A DNA stretch of 64,000 bases, from positions 56,780 through 120,779 of the forward strand of contig CANFKC010000009.1 of assembly GCA_947447265.1 (NCBI GenBank), given 5' to 3'. Position 1 is the first letter of the stretch; each line of letters starts with the position of its first letter. A model generated the notes under the pieces. The model did no database searches and had not been told where the DNA came from. It saw only the letters and a program-made list of their open reading frames with translations. Shown piece by piece: positions 35,526-43,539 of this stretch. The stretch comes from Chitinophagaceae bacterium (GTDB lineage: Bacteria > Bacteroidota > Bacteroidia > Chitinophagales > Chitinophagaceae). The translations under genes were made by a program, and so were the position numbers.

Positions 35526-37223
35526 TTACAAGCTTGTTATTTCTTTTTGCGGAGGAATAACGATGCTGCCTGCCGCACAAATAATAACGACGAGCAATGC
35601 ACCAATAACGTTCAGCCACAAAAACGATACAATATCGCAATAATAGATTATGCACACGACCAGCTCTGTTATTATCGCAGCAGCAAACACCAGGTTGCCC
35701 TGTATTCGCTTCATATAAAATGCCACCAGGAAGATACCCAGTATGGTGCCATAAAAAAGTGAGCCTAGAATATTTACAGCTTCAATAAGCGAACCTAACC
35801 GGGCCGCAAACATGGCTATACCAATACAATAGATGCCCCATGCAAGTGTATGCCAGCGCCCTAATTTGAGTTTTCTCCTATCGGTAATGGGGGCGTTACG
35901 GTGCAGATGCAGGTCAACAAGCGAAGAAGCAGCCAACGAATTAAGAGCGGCCGAAATAGAGCCCCAGGATGCCAGTATTATGGCTGCAAACAATAGTCCG
36001 ATAATCCCTGTGGGCAGCGAATGTTGCACGAAGTATAGAAAGATGTAGTTGGTATCATTTTTATCAGGGCTGTAGTGATGACCGGCGATTATAGCTGATA
36101 CACTGTCACGCAAACTTTTGATGTTGGTCTGAGTATTTTTAAATGCAGCGACCGATGCATCAAGCTGCGCACTATTGCCGCTTTTTCGCTCCCTGGCTAT
36201 ACTTACTGCAAGTTGCTCGTTTTGGGTGTGTAGCTGGTTATACTTTGATTGTATATTGCCAGCCCGTTGTGGCTCCGCGGTTTCAAACTGGCTATAGGCA
36301 TAGCTGTTAAAATGCACAGGTGCAGGGTAGTAGCTGTAAAATGTAAAAACCAGCGCCCCAATCAGTAGTATTGCAAATTGCATAGGCACTTTTATAAGGC
36401 CATTGAGCAGCAGACCCATTTTACTTTCGGTATTATCCTTAGCGGTAATGTAGCGACCCACCTGGCTTTGGTCAGTGCCGAAATAGCTTAATGCAAGAAA
36501 GAAGCCGCCTATAATACCGCTCCAGATATTGTACTTATCCTTCCACGAAAAATCAGTTGTTATCACATTCAATTTGCCTGATTTGCCGGCAATAAAAAGC
36601 GCGTCTGTCATACTAATACCCTCAGGCAGCCTATGCACTACCATATAGCCTGCAATACCCATGGCTGTGAGTATAATCAGGAATTGCAGCTTTTGGGTGT
36701 GTGCCACTGCTTTTGCCCCGCCGAAGTAGGTATGTATGATCAACAGTCCTCCGGTAATAATATTGGCAAGGTAAATGTTAAGGCCGAGGATGGAGGATAG
36801 AATAATTGCCGGGGCGTAAATACTGATACCGGTTGAAAGTCCGCGCGATAAAAGAAACAGCATGGCCGTGAGCAAGCGTGTTTTTTTATCAAATCTCGTC
36901 TCCAGATATTCGTATGCAGTAAAGACGTTGAGTTTCCTGAAAATAGGAATGAAGGTGACACAAATAACTATCATGGCTATAGGCAAGCCAAAATAGTACT
37001 GCACAAACCGCATACCATCGGTATAAGCCTGCCCGGGTGCTGATAAGAATGTTATAGCGCTGGCTTGCGTTGCCATTATGCCCAGCAATACTACATACCA
37101 GGGCATCTGCCTGTCGGCAAGCAGATAGGAATGGGCGCTGTCTTGTTTACGGCCTTTATGCAGACCATAAACAATCATAAGTAATAGCGTAAAAAAGAGA
37201 ACTAACCAATCGAAGGTTTTCAT
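35526..37223 (-). CDS. Sodium:solute symporter (SSS family)
   Basis: A 565-residue protein from ATG 37223 (MKTFDWLVLFFTLLLMIVYG); the open frame upstream belongs to a separate small gene in another frame. It has about 13 membrane helices with SSS features: AHSYLLADRQMPWYVVLLGIMATQASAITFLSAPGQAY at helices 1-2 (in parts) and ALSYFGTDQSQVGRYITAKD near the middle. A ~75-residue polar loop between later helices carries a coiled-coil-like stretch. It uses the sodium gradient to import a small solute (sugar, amino acid or nucleoside); which one cannot be told. It overlaps the 32-residue gene upstream by ATGA. Confidence 0.88.
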   Translation of the reverse strand: MKTFDWLVLFFTLLLMIVYGLHKGRKQDSAHSYLLADRQMPWYVVLLGIMATQASAITFLSAPGQAYTDGMRFVQYYFGLPIAMIVICVTFIPIFRKLNVFTAYEYLETRFDKKTRLLTAMLFLLSRGLSTGISIYAPAIILSSILGLNIYLANIITGGLLIIHTYFGGAKAVAHTQKLQFLIILTAMGIAGYMVVHRLPEGISMTDALFIAGKSGKLNVITTDFSWKDKYNIWSGIIGGFFLALSYFGTDQSQVGRYITAKDNTESKMGLLLNGLIKVPMQFAILLIGALVFTFYSYYPAPVHFNSYAYSQFETAEPQRAGNIQSKYNQLHTQNEQLAVSIARERKSGNSAQLDASVAAFKNTQTNIKSLRDSVSAIIAGHHYSPDKNDTNYIFLYFVQHSLPTGIIGLLFAAIILASWGSISAALNSLAASSLVDLHLHRNAPITDRRKLKLGRWHTLAWGIYCIGIAMFAARLGSLIEAVNILGSLFYGTILGIFLVAFYMKRIQGNLVFAAAIITELVVCIIYYCDIVSFLWLNVIGALLVVIICAAGSIVIPPQKEITSL

Positions 37224-37318
37224 TGCCAGTAGCGGGTAAACCAAAGATAGAATGCAATCTGTATAAATAGCGCACCCAGCACCACCGCATACCAAATTAC
37301 AGACTTATCTTTTTTCAT
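37220..37318 (-). CDS. 32-residue single-helix membrane microprotein, coupled to the symporter
   Basis: Reading the minus strand from ATG 37318 gives 32 residues: MKKDKSVIWYAVVLGALF, then IQIAFYLWFTRYWQ and TGA. There is one membrane helix (about residues 8-27) with a positively charged N-terminus and a Trp/Tyr/Arg-rich C-terminus. The stop overlaps the symporter ATG as ATGA, the arrangement of translational coupling. Small partner subunits are known for other SSS transporters (YhdT for PanF, YjcH for ActP), so an accessory subunit is plausible. Codon pattern and position support a real gene. Confidence 0.7.
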   Translation of the reverse strand: MKKDKSVIWYAVVLGALFIQIAFYLWFTRYWQ

Positions 37319-37427
37319 TGCAGGCGTTTTAAAACGAGTTGGCTGTTTTAGACCAACACCATCATGCATTTATTGTTGATGAAGTAAATTTAAAAAATTT
37401 GTTTCCATTTTAGAGGTAGATGAAATG

Positions 37428-37874
37428 TTATTCTGCCAGAGTCCATTTTGCCGTGCGCCCGAATAACGAGATACCTACATACCCGCGAACTTCCAAGGTA
37501 TTTCCCTGGTGGTTTATGGTGCAACTGTAGGTCTTACCATTTTTAGGGTCGTAAACAGTCCCATCTTCATAAGTATGGTCGCCATGCTTTGTAAAGCCTC
37601 TCAATATCATGAGGCCGTTTAGGGGATCGTTGCGTCGGCTTTTATTGGGGTTGTTACCGTCTACCTTCGGCTTGACGTCAACCAATGGCACTTTTAACCA
37701 AACAATTTTGCCATAGAATTTGCCATCGTCTGCCTTAAATATCTGGATTTTTGCTGTTCCCTCGCTGTTATACCAAAGGTGAACAATTGGGTCGGCTGCC
37801 TGTGCAAAGCAAAGGGTGCTGCAGAGCATAAACACGCTTACCAATAAAAAATGGAATAGATGGTTCCTTACCAT
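37428..37874 (-). CDS. DUF2147 secreted protein
   Basis: A 148-residue protein with a signal peptide (MVRNHLFHFLLVSVFMLCSTLCFAQ). The mature part matches DUF2147: HLWYNSEGTAKIQIFKADDGKFYGKIVWL, then LNGLMILRGFTKHGDHTYEDGTVYDPKNGKTYSC and a closing GYVGISLFGRTAKWT (each quoted in part). DUF2147 proteins are small periplasmic beta-barrels of unknown function, common in Bacteroidota. It lies downstream of the DUF2807 gene on the same strand. Confidence 0.88.
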   Translation of the reverse strand: MVRNHLFHFLLVSVFMLCSTLCFAQAADPIVHLWYNSEGTAKIQIFKADDGKFYGKIVWLKVPLVDVKPKVDGNNPNKSRRNDPLNGLMILRGFTKHGDHTYEDGTVYDPKNGKTYSCTINHQGNTLEVRGYVGISLFGRTAKWTLAE

Positions 37875-37911
37875 AATAAAAGTAGTTTATCATAAAAATA
37901 AGGAATTTGGC

Positions 37912-38649
37912 TTAGTTAGCGTCACTAACAGATCCGGCACCTGAAATATCTTTTGTGATAACCGGATGCCCTTTATAATACACTTTACCAGCGCCGCTTA
38001 TATCAACCAATAACTTTTCACTAGCGGTTACCTCGGCTTTTGCCGCGCCAGATATTGATGTAGTCGACTCATTTGTTTTTAAGCCAAAGGCTTTTACTTT
38101 CGCTGCACCACTAATGTCGTATGCCGCTGTTTGTGCATTACCTCCATTTATCTCAATGCTGGCTGCGCCCGACATATCAGCGGACAGGTCCGTAACATTT
38201 ACGCTATCGACAACTACATTTACAGCGCCTGAAACATCGAGTTTAAATGCTTTACCGGAAAGGTTGCCGTGCATGTAGGCGTCGGTTGCCCCACTGAGGG
38301 CCAACTCTTCGAGCGATGGGGTAGTTATCCGGAATTCAAGCACCTTCTTATTACCGAATGTCCAGCGGGGTTTCAGGTCATCGTAAATAGAAAGGGTAGA
38401 GCCTTCAATTTTGGTGAATATATGGCTGATGTGATTTTCATAACCTACTATTTCTATTTTAGCTTGCGATCCCGGTACTACGTTTACCGTGGTTACAGAA
38501 CTGATGGAGATATCAATGGCATTGAATGTCTCAAGGCTGATTGTTTTGGTCGTTTTTGCACCTTCGCCACGCATTACGTGATCTCTGCAGGAAGGTAGGG
38601 ATATGAAAATTATTGCAAATATGGCCAGTAGTGAGATGCTCTTGTTCAT
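37912..38649 (-). CDS. DUF2807 (head GIN domain) lipoprotein
   Basis: A 245-residue protein with a lipoprotein signal (MNKSISLLAIFAIIFISLPSC, lipobox LPSC). It then shows the repeating beta pattern of DUF2807 (auto-adhesin/GIN): repeats of the type DISGAGKVYYKGHP, LDVSGAVNVVVDS and DMSGAASIEINGG, spaced ~16-20 residues, forming a right-handed beta-helix. Members are cell-surface lipoproteins of unknown exact role. It ends with an AGSVSDAN repeat remnant. Confidence 0.88.
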   Translation of the reverse strand: MNKSISLLAIFAIIFISLPSCRDHVMRGEGAKTTKTISLETFNAIDISISSVTTVNVVPGSQAKIEIVGYENHISHIFTKIEGSTLSIYDDLKPRWTFGNKKVLEFRITTPSLEELALSGATDAYMHGNLSGKAFKLDVSGAVNVVVDSVNVTDLSADMSGAASIEINGGNAQTAAYDISGAAKVKAFGLKTNESTTSISGAAKAEVTASEKLLVDISGAGKVYYKGHPVITKDISGAGSVSDAN

Positions 38650-38781
38650 GGTTCATTGATTTGAAGTAAAATTATCAAACATTCTTCAATCAATACGAAT
38701 CACCCACCGACCAGCTAAGGCTGCCCACCGAATAGTTACCGTCGGGGAAGCGCGCAGTAGTATTATGTTTAAAGGATTGGG

Positions 38782-39003
38782 TTATCCCATTATGGAGCCC
38801 CTGTTACTGCGCCACCAGAAATAAGCGAGGGAACCCATAATACCCAATGGAAGAAAAGCAAGGTAAATGATACCGCCATTCAGTCCCTTGGCGCTCTTGT
38901 TGTCAAGCCCTTGTGCGGTTTTAGTACAAACAGAACATCCCTGAGCATGAGATATTGCGGGAGCGCAACAAAGCAGGGAAAAAACAAGCAAATACTTTTT
39001 CAT
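38782..39003 (-). CDS. Small cysteine-pair membrane protein of the oxidase operon
   Basis: 73 residues from ATG 39003 (the frame allows a start nine bases earlier). Signal-like start (MKKYLLVFSLLCCAPAISHA), then GCSVCTKTAQGLDNKSAKGLNGGIIYLAF (in part), one membrane helix and a basic tail. The CxxC just outside the membrane suggests metal or thiol chemistry. It follows SCO1 and DUF420 in an oxidase-assembly operon, so a copper-handling or assembly role is plausible. I do not recognise a named family. Confidence 0.6.
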   Translation of the reverse strand: MKKYLLVFSLLCCAPAISHAQGCSVCTKTAQGLDNKSAKGLNGGIIYLAFLPLGIMGSLAYFWWRSNRGSIMG

Positions 39004-39058
39004 TGTTCTCATTTATTGTGCAAAGATAGGAAAGAAAACGCAGCGACTGTTTTATGGT

Positions 39059-39613
39059 TTAGATATGTGGCATATAATAAGGCGAGATAAAATAGTAAAC
39101 CAGCACACCCGTTATACTCACATACAACCATAATGGCCAGGTTAATTTTGCTAGTTTGCGATGTTTCTCATAATCGCCGGAAAGGGCCCTGTAGGCAGTA
39201 AATAAAGCGAACGGCAATATTATGGTAGCCAGAGGAATGTGTGTTGCTAAAATAAAAAGGTACGCATAATAGCGGGCATCGTGCGCCCCACCGTACTTAG
39301 TTTCGCCTGCAAGTAAGTGATGCCCTACATAAGAAAGCAGGAACAGTGAAGAAAGCACAATTGCAAAAAGCATTATTTTCTTGTGCAGCTCAAATTTCTT
39401 GTTTTTGGCAGTAATAAGCCCAAGTACAAGTAATACGGTTACAGTGCTGTTAATAACAGCGTTCACCAAAGCAAAAAGGTGAATATTAAAACCCAGATCG
39501 AGTTCAAGCTTGTACTTTGATGTTATGGCAACCAGCGCAAATACCGCAACAGAAAGTGTCCAGATAATGATTTTCGCCTGCTTGTCGTTCCTTTTTAATG
39601 ATGCTGTTAACAT
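39059..39613 (-). CDS. DUF420 membrane protein (CtaM/YozB type)
   Basis: A 184-residue protein with five membrane helices. Helix pair 3-4 carries the DUF420 histidines: HKKIMLFAIVLSSLFLLSYVGHHLLAGET (in part) and later ILATHIPLATIILPF and KHRKLAKLTWPLWLYVSITG. The family is linked to cytochrome oxidase assembly (CtaM in staphylococci, YozB in Bacillus). Its place after SCO1 and the oxidase subunits fits this. A 222-base gap with tandem repeats separates it from SCO1. Confidence 0.88.
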   Translation of the reverse strand: MLTASLKRNDKQAKIIIWTLSVAVFALVAITSKYKLELDLGFNIHLFALVNAVINSTVTVLLVLGLITAKNKKFELHKKIMLFAIVLSSLFLLSYVGHHLLAGETKYGGAHDARYYAYLFILATHIPLATIILPFALFTAYRALSGDYEKHRKLAKLTWPLWLYVSITGVLVYYFISPYYMPHI

Positions 39614-39629
39614 TTTTTAGTTGTTAGTC

Positions 39630-39727
39630 GTTAGTACTTAGTTAGTCGAAAGTCTTGAGTATAAAGTCGAATGTTGTTATTTGTTAGTACTTAATCTGTA
39701 GTCGAAAGTATTGAGTATAAAGTCGAA
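39630..39727. repeat. Tandem ~53-bp repeat inside the oxidase operon
   Basis: Two imperfect copies, 39630-39671 and 39683-39727. Each holds GTTAGTACTTA, then a version of GTCGAAAGT, TTGAGTATAA and AGTCGAA. The word AGTCGAA occurs four times. It fills the 222-base gap between SCO1 and DUF420. Confidence 0.7.
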
Positions 39728-39835
39728 AGCTTTTTTAATTCTAATTTCGTATTGTTCAGCTTTTATTTACTATCAGCTACCTCAATAGTATCAATGCCCT
39801 ATAAACTGGGCGTTTTACTTTTTAATTTTTAAGTT

Positions 39836-40555
39836 TTACTTTTTGTTATGTTTTCTTTCCAGCGTAAGCAACACTATATCGTTAGCACATTTGTTGGCTG
39901 AAGTGTCACTTAAACCATTGTAATAGCCACGTATGTAATGGTCTTTATCAAGCAGCACAATTTTTTCGGTATGGATAAAGTCATCAGCTCCGCCATCGCC
40001 CGGACCGGTGGAGAGGCCTAATTCGTTTCTGGCAAACGCATATATGCTCTTTTTATCGCCGGTAAGGAACCACCAATGGTCATGGTTAGCGCCATACTTG
40101 TCAGCATACACCCTGATGCGCTGGAATGAATCCCGTTCTGGCAATACGGTAATGGAAAGGAATTGTACATCATTTTCAAGCGTATTTTCCTTCTTTGGGT
40201 CTTTACGGAAGCTATTCTGTAAAAAGCGCATATTGGTCGATAGCTTGGGGCATACACTAGGGCAGTCTATGAAAAAGAAATCGATGACCACCATTTTGCC
40301 ATCAAGGTCTTTTTTCAGTGATACCTTTTGGCCCATTTGGTTGATCAGGGAAATATCGCTAACCTGATGATAAATGGTATCCATTACTTCTTTACCATCC
40401 CTGGTTGTCTTTTCTACCTTCTCAACGCCATAGTGGCCCGGCACAACTATTTTGCCTTTCGACATTTTGTTGACTACAAGGTAAAAAGAAAGCGGTAGCA
40501 ACACTGCCACCGCCATCCCTAAAATGAACTTTTTATTTGAATTTTTTGTACTCAT
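39836..40555 (-). CDS. SCO1/SenC copper chaperone
   Basis: A 239-residue protein with one N-terminal membrane anchor (ILGMAVAVLLPLSFYLVV) and a periplasmic thioredoxin fold. The copper-binding motif is CPSVC (Cys98, Cys102) in FFFIDCPSVCPKLS; the conserved distal His is in DDFIHTEKIVLLD. SCO1 delivers copper to the CuA site of cytochrome c oxidase. It directly follows the coxIV gene (2-base gap). Confidence 0.92.
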   Translation of the reverse strand: MSTKNSNKKFILGMAVAVLLPLSFYLVVNKMSKGKIVVPGHYGVEKVEKTTRDGKEVMDTIYHQVSDISLINQMGQKVSLKKDLDGKMVVIDFFFIDCPSVCPKLSTNMRFLQNSFRKDPKKENTLENDVQFLSITVLPERDSFQRIRVYADKYGANHDHWWFLTGDKKSIYAFARNELGLSTGPGDGGADDFIHTEKIVLLDKDHYIRGYYNGLSDTSANKCANDIVLLTLERKHNKK

Positions 40556-40557
40556 TG

Positions 40558-41010
40558 TTATTTAGCGGCTTCTACCTGAACTGATGAAGTAGTAGGGCGG
40601 GCCGGCGAAGTTTTATTCATGTGTAACCAAAAACCACCGTCAGCAAGGAAGGCGATGATGAACCAGACAAAGAGTACCAGCGGAACTAATACTGTAACCA
40701 TAAAACCTTTTATTTCGTCGCCAAGGTGCATAAATATGGCAACGATGTAACCTGCTTTTAACAAAGTAAGACCAAGGAATATCGTAACAATGATTCCCTT
40801 TGGAATGCTGTGGCTTAATTTCATACCAATGAAAACTTCCACCAGGGTAATGGCAAGCAGTATCCAGAATACCTTCCAGATTTTTTTGATCTGCGTTTTG
40901 CTTTCTGTTGATTCCACATCAGTATGATGTGACATTACACCAGAATACAGCTTTGACTGATCACCTTCGTAATAATGTAAATTGCTATCTTGATTGCTAT
41001 GTGAAGACAT
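40558..41010 (-). CDS. Cytochrome c oxidase subunit IV family protein
   Basis: A 150-residue protein. After a soluble N-terminus of ~45 residues come three membrane helices (VFWILLAITLVEVFIGMKLS; GIIVTIFLGLTLLKAGYIVAIFMHLGDE; FMVTVLVPLVLFVWFIIAFLA; each quoted in part). The AGYIVAIFMHL pattern on helix 2 is typical of bacterial COX4-type subunits. It follows coxIII and precedes SCO1. Confidence 0.88.
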   Translation of the reverse strand: MSSHSNQDSNLHYYEGDQSKLYSGVMSHHTDVESTESKTQIKKIWKVFWILLAITLVEVFIGMKLSHSIPKGIIVTIFLGLTLLKAGYIVAIFMHLGDEIKGFMVTVLVPLVLFVWFIIAFLADGGFWLHMNKTSPARPTTSSVQVEAAK

Positions 41011-41043
41011 TATCTGAGTTTTTTTTGTTGTGAGTGAATGAGA

Positions 41044-41805
41044 TTAGAGTAAGTAAAAGCAAGTGAATACGAATACCCATACAAGGTCTACAAAGTGCCA
41101 GTAAAGGCCGATCTTTTCAACCATTTCGTAGTGACCGCGGCGCTCGTAAGTACCGTTTACTGTTCTTACCAACATCAGGATGTTAAAAATAACACCGCTG
41201 GTTACGTGACCACCGTGGAAACCGGTGATGGTAAAGAAGTAGTTAAAGAAGCTGTGTGTTGCATACATTGCTTCCAATGGGTTGGTCGCAAATATGTTTT
41301 TCACTACTTCAGAGTTCGGATCGAAGAAGCGTTGGTATTCTGCCACTGGGGTAGAAACATCAACGAACGTGCCCCAAAGGCCACCGCACTCACCTGCGAG
41401 GTGCGTCCATTCCCATGCCTGGCAACCCAGGAAGGCAATACCACCAACAATGGTCCATAACAACCATTTTGTAACACTTTTTTTATCATTGTAGTGACCA
41501 GCATGTACTGCAAGTACCATGGTAACCGAACTCATGATGAGAATGAAGGTCATCAGACTCACGAATAATAACGGAAGATTAGCGTGCTCGCCCGCAAAAG
41601 GGAAAGATTTGAACACGGTGTTCGCATCAGGCCATACGGCACTGAAAAAACGTTTGGTACCATAAGAGATCAGGAACGCGCCGAAAGTAAGGGCATCTGA
41701 CAACAGGAAAGCCCACATCATGATCTTTCCGTAACTGACGTTGTAAGGCGAGCGGCCCCCTCCCCATAAATTTTCCTGTGTTGTTGTTGCTGTTGCTTGT
41801 GACAT
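41044..41805 (-). CDS. Cytochrome c oxidase subunit III
   Basis: A 253-residue protein with seven predicted membrane helices of the CoxC/CtaE type. Characteristic segments include KIMMWAFLLSDALTFGAFLI, GCQAWEWTHLA, FNYFFTITGFHGGHVTSGVI and the C-terminal YWHFVDLVWVFVFTCFYLL. The HxGHVxxG and YWHFVDxVW motifs are hallmarks of the subunit. The last residues end in YLL, common in Bacteroidota. A related, shorter subunit III gene lies immediately upstream. Confidence 0.92.
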   Translation of the reverse strand: MSQATATTTQENLWGGGRSPYNVSYGKIMMWAFLLSDALTFGAFLISYGTKRFFSAVWPDANTVFKSFPFAGEHANLPLLFVSLMTFILIMSSVTMVLAVHAGHYNDKKSVTKWLLWTIVGGIAFLGCQAWEWTHLAGECGGLWGTFVDVSTPVAEYQRFFDPNSEVVKNIFATNPLEAMYATHSFFNYFFTITGFHGGHVTSGVIFNILMLVRTVNGTYERRGHYEMVEKIGLYWHFVDLVWVFVFTCFYLL

Positions 41806-41862
41806 AGACTTTGTTATAAATTGCTAGTTGTTGTGAATTCGGGTGCGAAATTGCAAACAATT

Positions 41863-42483
41863 TTATTGATTTGCCAGAAAGAAAACAAATAAATATAACC
41901 ACAATGCATCAACGAAGTGCCAATACCCCCCAACTATCTCTAAACCTGTGGAATTATACGTCTTAATATTAGTCCTGAATGAGCGTAAAAAAACAACGAT
42001 CAGCGCGACAATTCCGCCCAGGATGTGCGCCAGATGCAGGCCTGCGATTACAAAGAGGAATGACTCGCTCGGATTGCCGTCTACGCGCACCGGAGTAAAT
42101 TCATTTAATTTCTGACCATTGATGCTTACCTGCTGCAGCGAGTGATAAAGTTGGTAAAAACCATAATATTGCAAAAATCCAAATGCTAAACCAAGAATTA
42201 AAGTCGTAAGAATCAATAAACGGTACTTGGGAATCTCTCTTTTTTTGAATGCTTTAAGGCCTAAAACGAACGTAATACTGCTGACAAGAATAACAATTGT
42301 TGATACCGTGAAAACTGGTGGAAGCTTAAAATAACGCCAGTTACCTTGTGCCTCGCGAACCATGTAACCGCTGGTAAGGCCGGCAAACATCATGCTGATG
42401 CTACCCATTGCCACCCATAATGCAAACTTGTGTGGGTGAATTTTTTTGCCTTCAAAACCTGTACTACTCATTACTTTTTCCAT
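41863..42483 (-). CDS. Second cytochrome c oxidase subunit III-like protein
   Basis: 206 residues from ATG 42483 (a second ATG at 42471 is equally possible). Helices include FALWVAMGSISMMFAGLTSG, VSTIVILVSSITFVLGLKAF, LFVIAGLHLAHILGGIVALI and the end GGYWHFVDALWLYLFVFFLA. It keeps the HLAHxxGG and YWHFVDALW motifs but is about 50 residues shorter than the neighbouring subunit III. Paired long and short subunit III genes are usual in Bacteroidota oxidase operons. It follows cyoE after 26 bases. Confidence 0.88.
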   Translation of the reverse strand: MEKVMSSTGFEGKKIHPHKFALWVAMGSISMMFAGLTSGYMVREAQGNWRYFKLPPVFTVSTIVILVSSITFVLGLKAFKKREIPKYRLLILTTLILGLAFGFLQYYGFYQLYHSLQQVSINGQKLNEFTPVRVDGNPSESFLFVIAGLHLAHILGGIVALIVVFLRSFRTNIKTYNSTGLEIVGGYWHFVDALWLYLFVFFLANQ

Positions 42484-42509
42484 AAAAAAACAATAAAGCA
42501 ATAAACTTT

Positions 42510-43454
42510 TTACAGCTTATCGCCAATAAGTGCCAGTAATATAACCGGCAGATAAATAAAAGAAGCAAACATTACCCTGCGTGCCGACTTATGGTCATTG
42601 TTTCTGTAAAAAATTACAGATGCTACAAAATACATTACACCGCAAAGCAGGCATAACCACATCCCAATGTTGCCCGAAAGCCCTATCATGCGTGGTACTA
42701 TAGCCATTGGTATTAAAATAAGGCTGTAAAACATGCATTGCAGCCCTGTGAAGCGGCTTTCCTTTTCTCGGGTAGGCAACATGCGTATGCCGGCATTACT
42801 ATAGTCATCAAAAGCCACATAGGCAATAGCCCAGAAATGAGGAAATTGCCAGAAGAATTGCAGACTGAATAATAACCACCCGCCAAGGCCCAGCATACCT
42901 GGTGCCCCGCTGAGGCCAATTGTGCCTGTAGCGGCAACCCAGCCGATTAGTGGTGGCAATGCACCTGGAATAGCGCCTATGAGTACTGCAATAGGGTGTA
43001 TCTTCTTCATTGGTGTATACACAAACGCATACAGTAGCAATGAAATAAGACTTAACAAACCCGCTTGTACATTGAAGTAGAAAGCTAATAAGCCTGCGCC
43101 TGCAAGACCAGTTACAATAGCGAAAATCCATGCCTCAATATGGTCCATACGGCCATCGGGCATAGGGCGCAGTTTGGTGCGCTTCATTAATTTATCGCTC
43201 TCGCGTTCCAGTATCTGGTTGATGGTATTTGCGCCGCCTGTAACAAGCATACCGCCGGCAAAGAGTGTTATAATGCGCTGCCACATGCCCATATCGCCCC
43301 AGTGAAAATCAATGCCGGGAGCCATAAGGTACCCAATAACACTGCTAAAAACGACCATGCCGCTAAGGTTGGGTTTTAACAGTTGGCTGTAGTCGCGTAC
43401 ACGACTAACCGCCATTAGATGCCATTTTGCTTTAACAGACTCCTGCTGCAACAT
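42510..43454 (-). CDS. cyoE: Protohaem IX farnesyltransferase (haem O synthase)
   Basis: A 314-residue UbiA-type prenyltransferase with about nine helices. It makes haem O from protohaem and farnesyl diphosphate for the oxidase. The first Asp-rich site is NTINQILERESDKLMKRTKLRP (in part; NxxxDxxxD-like), followed by RPMPDGRM. The second is DDYSNAGIRMLP in FWAIAYVAFDDYSNAG. It opens an oxidase-assembly gene run with subunits III and IV, SCO1 and DUF420. A TACTTTTG element at 43490-43497 may be the operon promoter. Confidence 0.94.
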   Translation of the reverse strand: MLQQESVKAKWHLMAVSRVRDYSQLLKPNLSGMVVFSSVIGYLMAPGIDFHWGDMGMWQRIITLFAGGMLVTGGANTINQILERESDKLMKRTKLRPMPDGRMDHIEAWIFAIVTGLAGAGLLAFYFNVQAGLLSLISLLLYAFVYTPMKKIHPIAVLIGAIPGALPPLIGWVAATGTIGLSGAPGMLGLGGWLLFSLQFFWQFPHFWAIAYVAFDDYSNAGIRMLPTREKESRFTGLQCMFYSLILIPMAIVPRMIGLSGNIGMWLCLLCGVMYFVASVIFYRNNDHKSARRVMFASFIYLPVILLALIGDKL

Positions 43455-43539
43455 TTATAATTAAAGGATATAAGTGTGAATTCAGAATGCAAAAGTAAGA
43501 CAGTTTTATGATTTTATTAGGAGTCGATAATTCTTTTAT

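Noticed and set aside
38650..38781. Minus-strand frame ending ARFPDGNYSVGSLSWSVGDSY
   Set aside because: It looks protein-like but is only 32 codons between stops, has no start codon and lies in a gap; it is more likely chance or a remnant.
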